A stretch of 64,000 nucleotides of DNA from CAXRDE01 sp964229355 (GCA_964229355.1 CAXRDE010000025.1:1-64000), one strand, 5' to 3'; shown: positions 44,088 to 51,780, numbered from the stretch's first letter. Program-made: numbers and translations. Notes: generated by a model from the sequence alone, not told the origin.

Positions 44088-44115
44088 TCTAGTTGATTTT
44101 TTATAATAAACTAGA
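44088..44115. promoter_or_regulatory. Inverted-repeat operator at the abiE promoter
   Basis: TCTAGTT (44088-44094) and AACTAGA (44109-44115) are perfect complements 14 bp apart, overlapping the -35 and spacer of the abiE promoter. AbiEi antitoxins autorepress by binding inverted repeats at their promoter, so this is the probable site. Confidence 0.6.
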
Positions 44116-44121
44116 TATTAT
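44093..44121 (+). promoter_or_regulatory. Promoter of the abiE operon
   Basis: -35 TTGATT (44093-44098), 17-bp spacer, -10 TATTAT (44116-44121). The ATG of abiEi follows 6 nt after the -10 with no ribosome-binding site, which predicts a leaderless mRNA. A second -10-like TATAAT lies at 44102-44107. Confidence 0.6.
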
Positions 44122-44127
44122 AAAAAC

Positions 44128-44733
44128 ATGAGAGAAACAGTGCTTCTTATAGAACAGGCTTACCAGTTGCTGGAAGCGAAAGGCATTATACGGCCCCGCG
44201 ATCTCAAAGCTGCCGGTATACCTGAGTCCTACCTATGGGAATTGGCCAACGCTGGCAGGATTCAGAATCTTGGACGGGGACTATATGCCCTCAATGAACT
44301 GGAAATCTCCTCATTTCATAGCCTGGTAGAGGTCGCTCATTATGTTCCTAGAGGTGTTATCTGCTTACTGAGTGCATTGCAGTACCACGAGCTAACGACT
44401 CAGCTTCCACCGGCAATTTGGCTTGCCATACCGGCCCATGCCCATCGTCCCCAGGTGCCTCATCTGACTCTGGAACTGGTGCAGATCAAACCAGACCTGA
44501 TGGCGATGGGTGTTGAGACCCATGAACTCGAAGGCACGCCGGTGAAAATCTTTAGTGCCGCCAGAACCATTGCGGATTGCTTTAAATTCCGAAATCGGGT
44601 CGGTATGGATGTGGCTCTGGAAGCCTTGAAGCTGGGGCTAGAAAAGGGTGTCAAAGCAAACGAGATTTGGTCATATTCTAAGCCACTGCGGGTTAGTAAA
44701 GTCATTCTTCCCTATCTGGAGGCTTTGGCATGA
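44128..44733 (+). CDS. abiEi: AbiEi-type antitoxin / transcriptional repressor
   Basis: Antitoxin of a type IV toxin-antitoxin and abortive-infection pair, 201 residues. The N-terminal winged helix (GIIRPRDLKAAGIPESYLWELANAGRIQNLGRGLYAL) binds the operator; the C-terminal domain (HYVPRGVICLLSALQYHELTTQLP, GTPVKIFSAARTIADCFKFRNRVGMDVALEALK) is characteristic of AbiEi. It overlaps the toxin gene by 4 bp (ATGA) and precedes it, the usual order. An inverted repeat on its promoter fits autoregulation. Confidence 0.92.
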   Translation: MRETVLLIEQAYQLLEAKGIIRPRDLKAAGIPESYLWELANAGRIQNLGRGLYALNELEISSFHSLVEVAHYVPRGVICLLSALQYHELTTQLPPAIWLAIPAHAHRPQVPHLTLELVQIKPDLMAMGVETHELEGTPVKIFSAARTIADCFKFRNRVGMDVALEALKLGLEKGVKANEIWSYSKPLRVSKVILPYLEALA

Positions 44734-45644
44734 CATCAGGAAAGAATCTGGCTGCGTCGGTCAAGGCTAGATTGCTCAAGCTGGCTCATGCCCAAAAGGC
44801 CGATTTCCAGCAATTGTTGATGCGCTATGCCCTCGAACGCCTGCTTTATCGGCTGGAACAGAGTCCTTATCAGGATAGATTTGTCCTCAAGGGTGCCATG
44901 CTATTTCACATCTGGCTCGATCAGCAGGACTTACGTGTCACCAAAGATCTCGATCTACTGAGCTTTGGCCACAATGGCCCTGACAAGCTCAAAGCAATTT
45001 TTGCTGAAATTTGTCGGCTGGAGCCACCTGAGGCGGATGGCTTACGATTTGACGTGGATAAGCTTAATGCAATAAAAATCAAAGAAGGTCAAAAGTATGA
45101 GGGCGTTCGTCTGAGCCTGCCAGCCTATCTTGAAAAGACGCGAATCGCTGTGCAGATCGATGTTGGTTTTGGCGATGCGATAACTCCTGAACCAAGCAGA
45201 CAATCCTTTCCGGTGGTGCTGGAGGGCTCTCAGTCGCCCGTTCTCCTCACCTATCCTAAGGAGACGGTTGTTGCTGAAAAATTTCAAGCAATGGTCAGCC
45301 TGGGTATTCAGAATACCAGGATGAAAGATTTTTATGACGTCTACCTTTTATCGGAAACCATGTCCTTTGATGGAGAGCTGCTTTATCAGGCATTGCTGGC
45401 AACCTTTGCAAGACGAAAAACTCCCCTTCCAGAAACCCGACCTTTGGCGTTTACGCCCGAATTTACAGAGGAAGGTCTAAAGGTTCAGCAATGGAACGCT
45501 TTTTCCAGAAGGCTTAAGCAGCAATTAGAATTAAATCAAATTATGAAAAAGCTGGAAACTTTTCTGATGCCGCCAAGCAAAGCCGCTGCGCACAAAGAGG
45601 TTTTTCAAGCTATTTGGCATCCAGGCAAGAGATGGAGAAAATAA
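44730..45644 (+). CDS. abiEii: AbiEii-type nucleotidyltransferase toxin
   Basis: Predicted nucleotidyltransferase toxin of 304 residues, DUF1814/AbiEii family. Motifs: FVLKGAMLFHIW (motif I), LRVTKDLDLLSF with Asp73 and Asp75 (metal ligands), TRIAVQIDVGFGDAITP (motif II), YPKETVVAEKFQAMVSLGIQNTRMKDFYDVYLL (motifs III-IV). Together with AbiEi it would cause phage-triggered growth arrest. The gene is full length and intact. Codon use resembles its neighbours more than the AT-rich island. Confidence 0.93.
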   Translation: MTSGKNLAASVKARLLKLAHAQKADFQQLLMRYALERLLYRLEQSPYQDRFVLKGAMLFHIWLDQQDLRVTKDLDLLSFGHNGPDKLKAIFAEICRLEPPEADGLRFDVDKLNAIKIKEGQKYEGVRLSLPAYLEKTRIAVQIDVGFGDAITPEPSRQSFPVVLEGSQSPVLLTYPKETVVAEKFQAMVSLGIQNTRMKDFYDVYLLSETMSFDGELLYQALLATFARRKTPLPETRPLAFTPEFTEEGLKVQQWNAFSRRLKQQLELNQIMKKLETFLMPPSKAAAHKEVFQAIWHPGKRWRK

Positions 45645-45663
45645 CTGAAAAGCTAAAAATACA

Positions 45664-45795
45664 ATGAAACGGTCTCTTTTCGACCAAGAGGACTCAATGA
45701 AGGGTAAACGCTATCAAATTACCAGTAATAGAGTTTGCATTAATGGATGGAGGACCTTAAATCAAATTTGCGGGAAGCTCCTGGCCGTTGGTTGA
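45664..45795 (+). CDS. Possible 43-residue ORF or gene remnant
   Basis: ATG at 45664 opens a 43-codon frame; a second in-frame ATG at 45697 has AAGAGGA 4 nt upstream and gives 32 residues (MKGKRYQITSNRVCINGW then 14 more). I recognise no family; it may be the broken 5' end of a lost gene, since this is an accessory region. Confidence 0.25.
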   Translation: MKRSLFDQEDSMKGKRYQITSNRVCINGWRTLNQICGKLLAVG

Positions 45796-45850
45796 GACGT
45801 AACCTTAAGAGTCACTTTGATTTATCAATATCAGTTTGGAGGGTTGCAAT

Positions 45851-46249
45851 ATGGCGAAAGAAAAGACGTATACTGGTGGTTGTCTATGCGGCGCGATGAG
45901 ATACATAGCAATGGGGCCGGCACAAAAACCGCATACTTGTTCATGTAAACAGTGCCAGCGTCATTCTGGTGCACTGACTCAAGTCTGGATTGAGTTTTCA
46001 CAGGAGCAGGTGAAATGGGTTGGTCCGGGCGGTGAGCCTTCCAGGTGGCGTTCCTCAGAGGGTTCAAGTCGAGCCTTCTGTCCAACATGCGGCAGTACAC
46101 TGGGTGCCATTGACGACAAGCCAACGCTGGGGTTAGCCCTTGGCACTTTCGATTCGCCCAATCGCAAGGAGCTGGCGCCAAAATTCCATGCGTACATTGC
46201 CAGGCGACCAAAGTGGTGGGCAATCCACAAAGTCGTGGCGTCAGAATAA
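45851..46249 (+). CDS. GFA-family (glutathione-dependent formaldehyde-activating-like) zinc protein
   Basis: A 132-residue protein with the complete GFA zinc-ligand set: GGCLCGAMRY, HTCSCKQCQRHSG and FCPTCGSTLG. The family is named for Gfa but most members have unknown substrates and bind two zinc ions in a beta fold. The start at 45851 has GGAGGG 7 nt upstream. A hairpin after the stop (46263-46306) probably ends the transcript. Stand-alone gene. Confidence 0.9.
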   Translation: MAKEKTYTGGCLCGAMRYIAMGPAQKPHTCSCKQCQRHSGALTQVWIEFSQEQVKWVGPGGEPSRWRSSEGSSRAFCPTCGSTLGAIDDKPTLGLALGTFDSPNRKELAPKFHAYIARRPKWWAIHKVVASE

Positions 46250-46262
46250 TCATATTAAAAAC

Positions 46263-46306
46263 GAGACAAAGCATGTTCATTACCGATTTTAGCGTTTGTC
46301 TCTTTT
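46263..46306 (+). terminator. Probable terminator after the GFA gene
   Basis: GAGACAAA (46263-46270) pairs perfectly with TTTGTCTC (46295-46302), extended by GC/GC across a bulge, and is followed by TTTT. The loop is long (about 20 nt). Confidence 0.5.
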
Positions 46307-46380
46307 ATGATGTACGGTTTGTGGGTGAAATTTAAGAAATAGAGCGTCGATGCGCGTGATAAAGGATGGAGCAAAAACGG

Positions 46381-46911
46381 ATGCGAAGAATGTCGATTCA
46401 TCGAACTTACGCCAAAGTGCGAGGCATCCGCAGACATCTCAGGAGCCTGGAGCAGTGGGCAGAAGGCGCAGACCGCTGGGACCCTCAGCCCTGTGCGCAT
46501 CTCCCCTACTGGCATTGTAAGATTCCAGTGCTGGATCGACTGGTGGAGCCACCCACCACCCATCTCAAAATTCAGCGACAGGTGATCAACACGCTTTTGC
46601 TGGCGGCCACAAAACTGGCGGCGCAATCTCAGGCCGCTGAATGGCCGTATTACCGTGTGGCGGTTTTGTTAACGCTTCCGTATCTGTTTCAAAGTGAAGT
46701 GACGGTTTTCTTTGATGAAGGCTATTACCGGAGCTTTTATCATCAGCAAAATCTTTTGCCTGATACCGAGAGGCCCAGTCAGCGGTTTGGCCTGGTGTTA
46801 CCCCCGGCCTTTGTAGAATTGGGAACCCAGGTGGAATGGGATGTTGAAACGGAAGCGGGTGAAATGATCAAACATACAGAACAATGGTGGACCCTTGGAC
46901 AACCCCTTTAA
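46381..46911 (+). CDS. DUF3916 family protein
   Basis: A 176-residue protein. The family pattern is clear: LPYWHCKIPVLDRLVEPPTTHLKIQRQVINTLLLAATKLAAQ, RVAVLLTLPYLFQSEVTVFFDEGYYRSFY. DUF3916 proteins have no known function; they occur sporadically, often beside mobile genes or immunity-type proteins. The start at 46381 gives GGAG 9 nt upstream; an ATG at 46366 lies too close to its AAAGGA. A YdeI-like gene follows after 20 bp and may be co-transcribed. Confidence 0.8.
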   Translation: MRRMSIHRTYAKVRGIRRHLRSLEQWAEGADRWDPQPCAHLPYWHCKIPVLDRLVEPPTTHLKIQRQVINTLLLAATKLAAQSQAAEWPYYRVAVLLTLPYLFQSEVTVFFDEGYYRSFYHQQNLLPDTERPSQRFGLVLPPAFVELGTQVEWDVETEAGEMIKHTEQWWTLGQPL

Positions 46912-46931
46912 GAAAGCGAAGAACAATTGCG

Positions 46932-47504
46932 ATGTGCGCTATACCCGGTCAAAAGACCTTTGAAACCCCTTCTGATTTTGCGCTGTGGCTGTCTCTCAAC
47001 CACGATAAAGCGTCTGAACTCTGGGTCAAAATCTACAAAACCGCCTCCCAAAAAAAGTCCATTGTCTGGGAAGAAGCGGTCATCGAAGCCTTGTGTTGGG
47101 GGTGGATAGATGGCATCAAAAAAAGTTTAGATGATGAGGCTTATCTGCAACGCTTTACCCCCCGCAAAAAAGGCAGCCTTTGGTCAAAGAAAAACAAAGA
47201 GCATGTAGAGCGACTGATGCGTGAACAACGCATGCAAGAGCCTGGCATGCAAACCGTGAGAGAAGCACAAGCGAACGGGCGTTGGGAAACGGCTTATGCA
47301 CCCATGAGTGAAATGATCATTCCAGAAGACTTTTTGCGTGCCCTTGAAACCATTCCCGACGGAAAAAGCGTGTTTGAGGCCTTCAGCCGTCAGCAAAAAT
47401 ACCAAATCTATATCGGGTTACAGACCGCCAAAACCGTTAAGACCAGAGAAAAGCGCAAAAACACCTTTCTCAAGTCCATTGCCGAAACCGCGAATAAGCG
47501 TTGA
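46932..47504 (+). CDS. YdeI/OmpD-associated family protein
   Basis: A 190-residue protein of the YdeI family, named after bacteriocin-resistance and OmpD-associated proteins. Diagnostic: ELWVKIYKTASQKKSIVWEEAVIEALCWGWIDGIKKSLDDEAYLQRFTPRKKGSLWSKKN, the strongly conserved core. The C-terminal half has PEDFLRALETIPDGKSVFEAFSRQQKYQIYIGLQTAKT. Cytoplasmic; proposed stress or antimicrobial-peptide resistance roles in the family are weakly supported. A longer start overlapping the DUF3916 gene (46884) is possible but the family core begins after 46932. Confidence 0.87.
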   Translation: MCAIPGQKTFETPSDFALWLSLNHDKASELWVKIYKTASQKKSIVWEEAVIEALCWGWIDGIKKSLDDEAYLQRFTPRKKGSLWSKKNKEHVERLMREQRMQEPGMQTVREAQANGRWETAYAPMSEMIIPEDFLRALETIPDGKSVFEAFSRQQKYQIYIGLQTAKTVKTREKRKNTFLKSIAETANKR

Positions 47505-47541
47505 AGACATTAGGCGTAAGATTTCTGGTTTCAGAATTTTA

Positions 47542-47565
47542 AATATTTACTTTAAAGTAAATATT
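47542..47565. promoter_or_regulatory. 24-bp perfect palindrome, probable operator
   Basis: The half-site AATATTTACTTT is followed directly by its exact reverse complement. It covers the -35 (TTTACT) and most of the spacer of the lipoprotein promoter, so a dimeric repressor site is likely. It could also form a hairpin in RNA, but its AT-only arms make that weak. Confidence 0.65.
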
Positions 47566-47575
47566 AATGTATAAT
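47546..47575 (+). promoter_or_regulatory. Promoter of the lipoprotein gene
   Basis: -35 TTTACT (47546-47551), 18-bp spacer, -10 TATAAT (47570-47575). The palindrome above lies across the -35. Confidence 0.55.
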
Positions 47576-47617
47576 TTCAACATCATAAGAAAAACACCAC
47601 AAGAAAGAACCCGCCCT

Positions 47618-48112
47618 ATGCCAAATGCGCTGCGCTGCCTGACCTTTTTTTCTCTGCTAATAAGCCTTAACGCTTGTACACAGCCTGTGAATCTGCCCCC
47701 TGCGATCGATACAGAGTACGATCCCGGTGCGACCTGTCTGGTGCTCGATACACACCCCAAAGCGGATTTTCGTATCCAGTGTCAAACGGGCGCGACCTTT
47801 TATGTCAGTTTTAAAGAAAAAGGAAGCGAAGCGAAAATTGACCTGAAGGACCGTGCTTTCACCGTGACCCTCACCGATGGAGAGAAGACGTATACCCTGG
47901 ACCAATTCAGACTTTATGAAACAGGAACGAAACAACTGGACACAAAAACCCTCTGGTTTACGGAGATGGATCTCTCTTCAGCGCCCATGCAAATCACAGC
48001 TGATCTTGCCGGTTACCAGAAGGTTACAAAGACCGTTGAACGTTTTAGCACCGAAAACAAAGCCGGCATTCCTGAGCTTGTGATTAAATTGGAGCCGGTA
48101 GCAGGGGCTTAA
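47618..48112 (+). CDS. Small predicted lipoprotein
   Basis: A 164-residue protein beginning MPNALRCLTFFSLLISLNACTQ: a positively charged start, hydrophobic core and lipobox LNAC with Cys20 as the lipidated residue. The mature part is beta-rich (FYVSFKEKGSEAKIDLKDRAFTVTLTDG) and looks like a small Ig-like or PEGA-like domain (ADLAGYQKVTKTVERF). I choose 47618 because it gives a normal lipoprotein signal; an upstream ATG (47567) lies within the promoter. Function unknown; expression is probably regulated through the palindrome. Confidence 0.75.
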   Translation: MPNALRCLTFFSLLISLNACTQPVNLPPAIDTEYDPGATCLVLDTHPKADFRIQCQTGATFYVSFKEKGSEAKIDLKDRAFTVTLTDGEKTYTLDQFRLYETGTKQLDTKTLWFTEMDLSSAPMQITADLAGYQKVTKTVERFSTENKAGIPELVIKLEPVAGA

Positions 48113-48178
48113 GTGTCTGGTTGTGAGCACCTGTATGTCGCTTGACGACTTAAATTATCGGTGGTAGCATCAGAGAGC

Positions 48179-48210
48179 AAACCGGGATAAACTTTAACCC
48201 GGTTTCTATT
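48179..48210 (+). terminator. Probable terminator between the lipoprotein and kinase genes
   Basis: AAACCGGG (48179-48186) pairs perfectly with CCCGGTTT (48198-48205), 11-nt loop, followed by the U-rich CTATT. It could instead be a 5' hairpin of the kinase mRNA. Confidence 0.5.
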
Positions 48211-48232
48211 CTAAGCATAGCCAGGTCATTTT

Positions 48233-50143
48233 ATGTCAGATTTTAACATCCAGCGTTCTCCATCCGTTCATCAATTGCCAACCACAGGGCCTGGGACGCA
48301 ACCTGTGCGTAGCCAACCTCAGACTGAACCGAATCCTACCCCTCCTTCTACGGCTCCCCGCATTGGCCAAAACCGCGTGAACAGCACGCCACATCTGGCG
48401 GACCCCACTACCCACCAATTGCTCGAAGACCTCATCGATAACGCACCACCAGAACAATTGCAGAACCGTCTGCAAGAGATGCCCCGTTTGCAGCGTCAGG
48501 GGGCTGTAGGGAATCTGGGAGATAATCCCGCTGTGCGCGATCTGCGTGACCAACAGCGCGATCAGCAATTGCTGACCCAGACCGCTCGTCCCAATACGCC
48601 GGTCAGATTTCAGGCTCCCCTTGAAAGCAATCTGGCAGACAATTTTTCAGCCTTAGAACGGCAACTCAACAAAGCCACGCTGCCCGGCACCAAACGCAAT
48701 GTCTTGAATCAGGTGCGTCAACAGGCCCAGAACTTGATCGCCAACGCGGACCCACAGGGCGATTTTCTGTTTCAGGTCAGCACCAAAAGCGAACAGGAAC
48801 TGAAGCTGGATGTGATTAAATCCATGGGACTGATGAAGGGCAAATACGGCCAGGCCTTTACGCCCGTTTTGTCGCAGCACGCGCAAGATCTTAAAACCTA
48901 TGAAGCCAATAAACTGCAGCACGATCGCCTGCGCGAGGTGCGCAACCAGATTGGCCCACAAACCACACCCCAGGAACGCTTGCAAATTGAGCAGCAAGCC
49001 CTTGAAATTATGCAGCACTTTAATTTTACGCCCCAGTATCGCACCACAAACACGGGTGGGCAGCAACTGGATTTTAACCGCATTCCCCCAGCTCCCCAAA
49101 AGCCGGTTTTGAATGTGGACACCCTGTACAACATGCTCTCAAGCGATAAAAAACACATGGTCGATGCCATGGTGAGTGGTTTACGTGAGGGCTTGAATCA
49201 GGCTCCCAACCGCATTGAAACCTATCGCCAGGCGGATTTTGGGCCCAATGGTGCACCCATGGGGCTGGACCCCCAGGCAGATCTGCGCATTCCCGAACGC
49301 TTTCAGATGAATGGGCGTAACTATGATTTTGACTCGCATCTGGCCACGGGCGGAGGTGGCGTGGTCTTTAATTACCGCGACGCCCAAAGTGGCGAAAGGG
49401 TCGTCCTGAAAAAAGATTTTACAGATCTCACCGATGAAGCCATTGCCCATCGCCACAATCAGGGTCCTGAAACCATCGATATGAAGGGCATTCTTCGTTC
49501 AGACAGCGGTGAGATTTTTATGGTGATGGAAAGAGCCACCGGCGATCTGCTGGGCGGACTCAATCGCATTAACCAGTCCAACGGCACCGCTGAGCAAAAA
49601 GAGACGGCCAAGCTGTCTATTAGCCTGGATATTCTCAAAGGCATGGCCAGGGTTCATCAGCAAAACAGCTCCCATAACGATATGAAGGGTGAAAACGTGT
49701 ATATCTCCACCGATGGCACGGCCAAAGTGGCCGACCTTGGTGAGGCCCAAACAGACGGTGTGCATCAGATTTATGGCAGCTTTGGCACCCAGCTTTTTAA
49801 TGCCCCTGAAGTGCTCAACTCAGAAACCGAAGGCAACCGTCAGGCAAACGACGTCTGGGCTGTGGGCCGCCTGTTGTATCAGATTCATACCGGTCAGGAA
49901 AGCCCTTTCAATGGGCAAAATCTCACTTTCTTACAAATCCAGGAGGGTATCAAAGCCTTTGGTCAGGATCCGGCCAATCGCGTGTTCCCCAATCCACAAA
50001 ACAAAATGGAGCAACTGATCAACGCCATGATGCATCCAGACCCCACCCAGCGCCCCAGCCTGGAGTCCGTGATGCAGCTCAGTGTCTTTGATGGTGTGCG
50101 TGATGGCAGTGGTAAAGCCATGGTCAGTCAATTGCTACAGTAA
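48233..50143 (+). CDS. Protein-kinase-like protein with a long disordered N-terminus
   Basis: A 636-residue protein. Residues 1-130 are Pro/Gln/Asn/Thr-rich and disordered-looking, 130-360 helical, and about 365-630 a Ser/Thr kinase domain: Gly loop LATGGGGVVF (Gly373-376), VAIK-type Lys393 (VVLKK), catalytic loop HNDMKGEN with Asp483, DLGEA with Asp501 in place of DFG, NAPEVL in place of APE, and DVWAVGRLLY. The HND and DLG forms match those of secreted effector kinases such as Yersinia YpkA rather than PknB-type receptors, and there is no transmembrane segment or sensor domain. No secretion system is visible nearby, so an effector role is conjecture. All core catalytic residues are present. 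Confidence 0.85.
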   Translation: MSDFNIQRSPSVHQLPTTGPGTQPVRSQPQTEPNPTPPSTAPRIGQNRVNSTPHLADPTTHQLLEDLIDNAPPEQLQNRLQEMPRLQRQGAVGNLGDNPAVRDLRDQQRDQQLLTQTARPNTPVRFQAPLESNLADNFSALERQLNKATLPGTKRNVLNQVRQQAQNLIANADPQGDFLFQVSTKSEQELKLDVIKSMGLMKGKYGQAFTPVLSQHAQDLKTYEANKLQHDRLREVRNQIGPQTTPQERLQIEQQALEIMQHFNFTPQYRTTNTGGQQLDFNRIPPAPQKPVLNVDTLYNMLSSDKKHMVDAMVSGLREGLNQAPNRIETYRQADFGPNGAPMGLDPQADLRIPERFQMNGRNYDFDSHLATGGGGVVFNYRDAQSGERVVLKKDFTDLTDEAIAHRHNQGPETIDMKGILRSDSGEIFMVMERATGDLLGGLNRINQSNGTAEQKETAKLSISLDILKGMARVHQQNSSHNDMKGENVYISTDGTAKVADLGEAQTDGVHQIYGSFGTQLFNAPEVLNSETEGNRQANDVWAVGRLLYQIHTGQESPFNGQNLTFLQIQEGIKAFGQDPANRVFPNPQNKMEQLINAMMHPDPTQRPSLESVMQLSVFDGVRDGSGKAMVSQLLQ

Positions 50144-50164
50144 GGCGTGAATTCGCCTGTGTTC

Positions 50165-50806
50165 CTAAGACGCACGCTGCTGTTGGTGCCGACGCAAGCC
50201 TTCTAAAAGGCAATCGAGGCCAAACTCCAGGGTGTGCAGTCCATGATAAGAGCCATCAATGATCTGGTGTCCCAGGTTGACGAAGTGGGGATAGGTGCTT
50301 GCGGGAATTTCTGGCAGGTACTGTGCTGCAGCCTGCTGGTATTCCTGGGGTTCTACGGGAAATTTGAGTTCCTGGGTGACAAAGCCATATACGTAACTGT
50401 CCAGGGCATTCCAGATATGGTCGGCCTCAGGTTCGCTCCATCCCCCAGCAACGGCGATGGCCAGCGTGCCCTCGATATACCCGAGCATGGCTGGCCCGGT
50501 GTTGATTCTTGACATCATCGCGACGCTGGCCCAGGGGTGTTTTTTGAGCACCTGATACGCGCTCAGGCATCTTTGTCGTAGGCCATCGACCCAGTCAAGC
50601 ATCTGGGTTGGCAGCACGATTTCTGCCACCACTTTTTCTACCAGGGCATCAATGAGGGTTTCACGGCTATTGAAATAGTTGTACAGCGACATGGCTTTGA
50701 CGTTGAGTTGGGTCGCCAGATTTCTCATGCTGAGCCCCTCCAGTCCATCCCGATCCGCGATCTCCAGGGCCACAGCAATAATTTTTTCGGTACTTAATCT
50801 TGACAT
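50165..50806 (-). CDS. TetR-family transcriptional repressor
   Basis: A 213-residue regulator with an N-terminal TetR HTH (LSTEKIIAVALEIADRDGLEGLSMRNLATQLNVKAMSLYNYFNSRETLIDALV) and a TetR_C-like ligand domain. I choose ATG 50806: it follows a minus-strand promoter TTGACT (50842-50837), 18 bp, TACACT (50818-50813) by 6 nt, so the mRNA is leaderless; ATG 50848 would lie upstream of the promoter. Two identical operators sit between it and the divergent oxidoreductase gene, which it probably represses together with itself. Ligand unknown. Confidence 0.9.
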   Translation of the reverse strand: MSRLSTEKIIAVALEIADRDGLEGLSMRNLATQLNVKAMSLYNYFNSRETLIDALVEKVVAEIVLPTQMLDWVDGLRQRCLSAYQVLKKHPWASVAMMSRINTGPAMLGYIEGTLAIAVAGGWSEPEADHIWNALDSYVYGFVTQELKFPVEPQEYQQAAAQYLPEIPASTYPHFVNLGHQIIDGSYHGLHTLEFGLDCLLEGLRRHQQQRAS

Positions 50807-50827
50807 ACTTACAGTGTAAGGTAAACT
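50800..50827 (+). promoter_or_regulatory. Promoter of the oxidoreductase gene
   Basis: -35 TTGACA (50800-50805), 16-bp spacer, -10 TAAACT (50822-50827). The first TetR operator fills the spacer and the second overlaps the -10. Confidence 0.5.
50808..50820. promoter_or_regulatory. TetR operator, copy 1
   Basis: CTTACAGTGTAAG: a palindrome with arms CTTAC/GTAAG around AGT. It lies directly before the tetR start codon. Confidence 0.75.
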
Positions 50828-50838
50828 TACAGTGTAAG
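50826..50838. promoter_or_regulatory. TetR operator, copy 2
   Basis: Identical CTTACAGTGTAAG, 18 bp from copy 1 centre to centre, so two dimers would bind close together and cover both divergent promoters. Confidence 0.75.
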
Positions 50839-50859
50839 TCAAATCCAAAAGAGGTGCCT

Positions 50860-51780
50860 ATGAAAGCTGCTGTTATCGTTCGTCAGCGCGGTCAAAACCA
50901 GTTACTGATTCAAGAGGTTCCGGTGCCCTCACCAGGGCCGAAGGATGTACTGGTGGAGGTTTATGCCGCTTCGGTGTGCCGTGCAGATATTAATTTGCGA
51001 AAAATTCCCCGCATTATTTTGGTGCCCCTGGGCTGGGTCTTTGGTTTTAAGCCCATGGATATTCCCGGGGTTGAGTTTTCGGGGGTGGTTCATGCGGTGG
51101 GTGCTGAGGTGAAGGACTTTGCCCCTGGGGACGAGGTGATGGGCACGGCGACAGGTCTGGCCCATGGCGGAAATGCAGCGTTTATCAGGGTGCCAGAACG
51201 CTCTACTCAGGGCGTATTGCTCAAAAAAGTCCAGGCCCTGAGCTTTGCTGAAGCCGCTGTCGTGCCTGTGGGGGCCATGACGGCTCTGCATTTACTCAAT
51301 GCCCTGGGGCTGAAGCCTGGCCAGTCTCTGCTGGTGTATGGGACTTCGGGTTCAGTGGGAAGTGCTGCCCTACAGATTGCCCAGGCACAGGGGCTAGAAG
51401 TGGTGGGGGTCTGCAGTGGCCGAAACCTGGAGCGCGTGAGGGCGCTGGGGCTGAGCAAGGTGGTGGATTACACCGAACCCCAGTGGTATCAGGCAGTGGG
51501 CAGCTTTGATGGCGTGCTGGATGCCGTGGGCAAGCTCAGGGGAGAGGCCAAACGTGCCCTTCGCAAACCCAGGGCACCCTTTGTCAGCATCAGATCACCC
51601 ACCTCTGAAAAGGTCAGCGCCCTGGAATATATTTCAGGTCTTGCGACTTCTGGTGCTTTCCGGCCGCTGATGGACCGAGGCTATGATCTGGACGACATTG
51701 CCGAAGCCCATGATTATGTGGCAACGGGTAAAAAGCAGGGGAATGTGTGGGTGCGCATAAATCCCGAACATGTTGAATAG
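50860..51780 (+). CDS. NAD(P)-dependent alcohol dehydrogenase / quinone reductase (MDR superfamily)
   Basis: Medium-chain reductase of 306 residues. Motifs: PGPKDVLVEVYAASVCRADINL (GroES-like domain), GVEFSGVVHAVGAEVKDFAPGDEVMG, and the Rossmann motif VYGTSGSVGSAALQIAQAQGLEVVGVCSGRN. No structural zinc cysteines are present and the catalytic-zinc pattern is incomplete, so it belongs with quinone oxidoreductase-like enzymes. The start at 50860 has AAAGAGG 5 nt upstream. Control by the divergent TetR through two operators suggests induction by a toxic carbonyl or quinone, which is inference. Confidence 0.88.
   Translation: MKAAVIVRQRGQNQLLIQEVPVPSPGPKDVLVEVYAASVCRADINLRKIPRIILVPLGWVFGFKPMDIPGVEFSGVVHAVGAEVKDFAPGDEVMGTATGLAHGGNAAFIRVPERSTQGVLLKKVQALSFAEAAVVPVGAMTALHLLNALGLKPGQSLLVYGTSGSVGSAALQIAQAQGLEVVGVCSGRNLERVRALGLSKVVDYTEPQWYQAVGSFDGVLDAVGKLRGEAKRALRKPRAPFVSIRSPTSEKVSALEYISGLATSGAFRPLMDRGYDLDDIAEAHDYVATGKKQGNVWVRINPEHVE

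Noticed and set aside
46060..46078. GGGTTCAAGTCGAGCC resembling a tRNA T-arm
   Set aside because: Lies inside the GFA coding sequence; no anticodon arm or acceptor stem can be built around it.
50143..50160. AGGCG-TGAATT-CGCCT hairpin between the kinase and tetR genes as terminator
   Set aside because: Only a 5-bp stem and no T tract on either strand.
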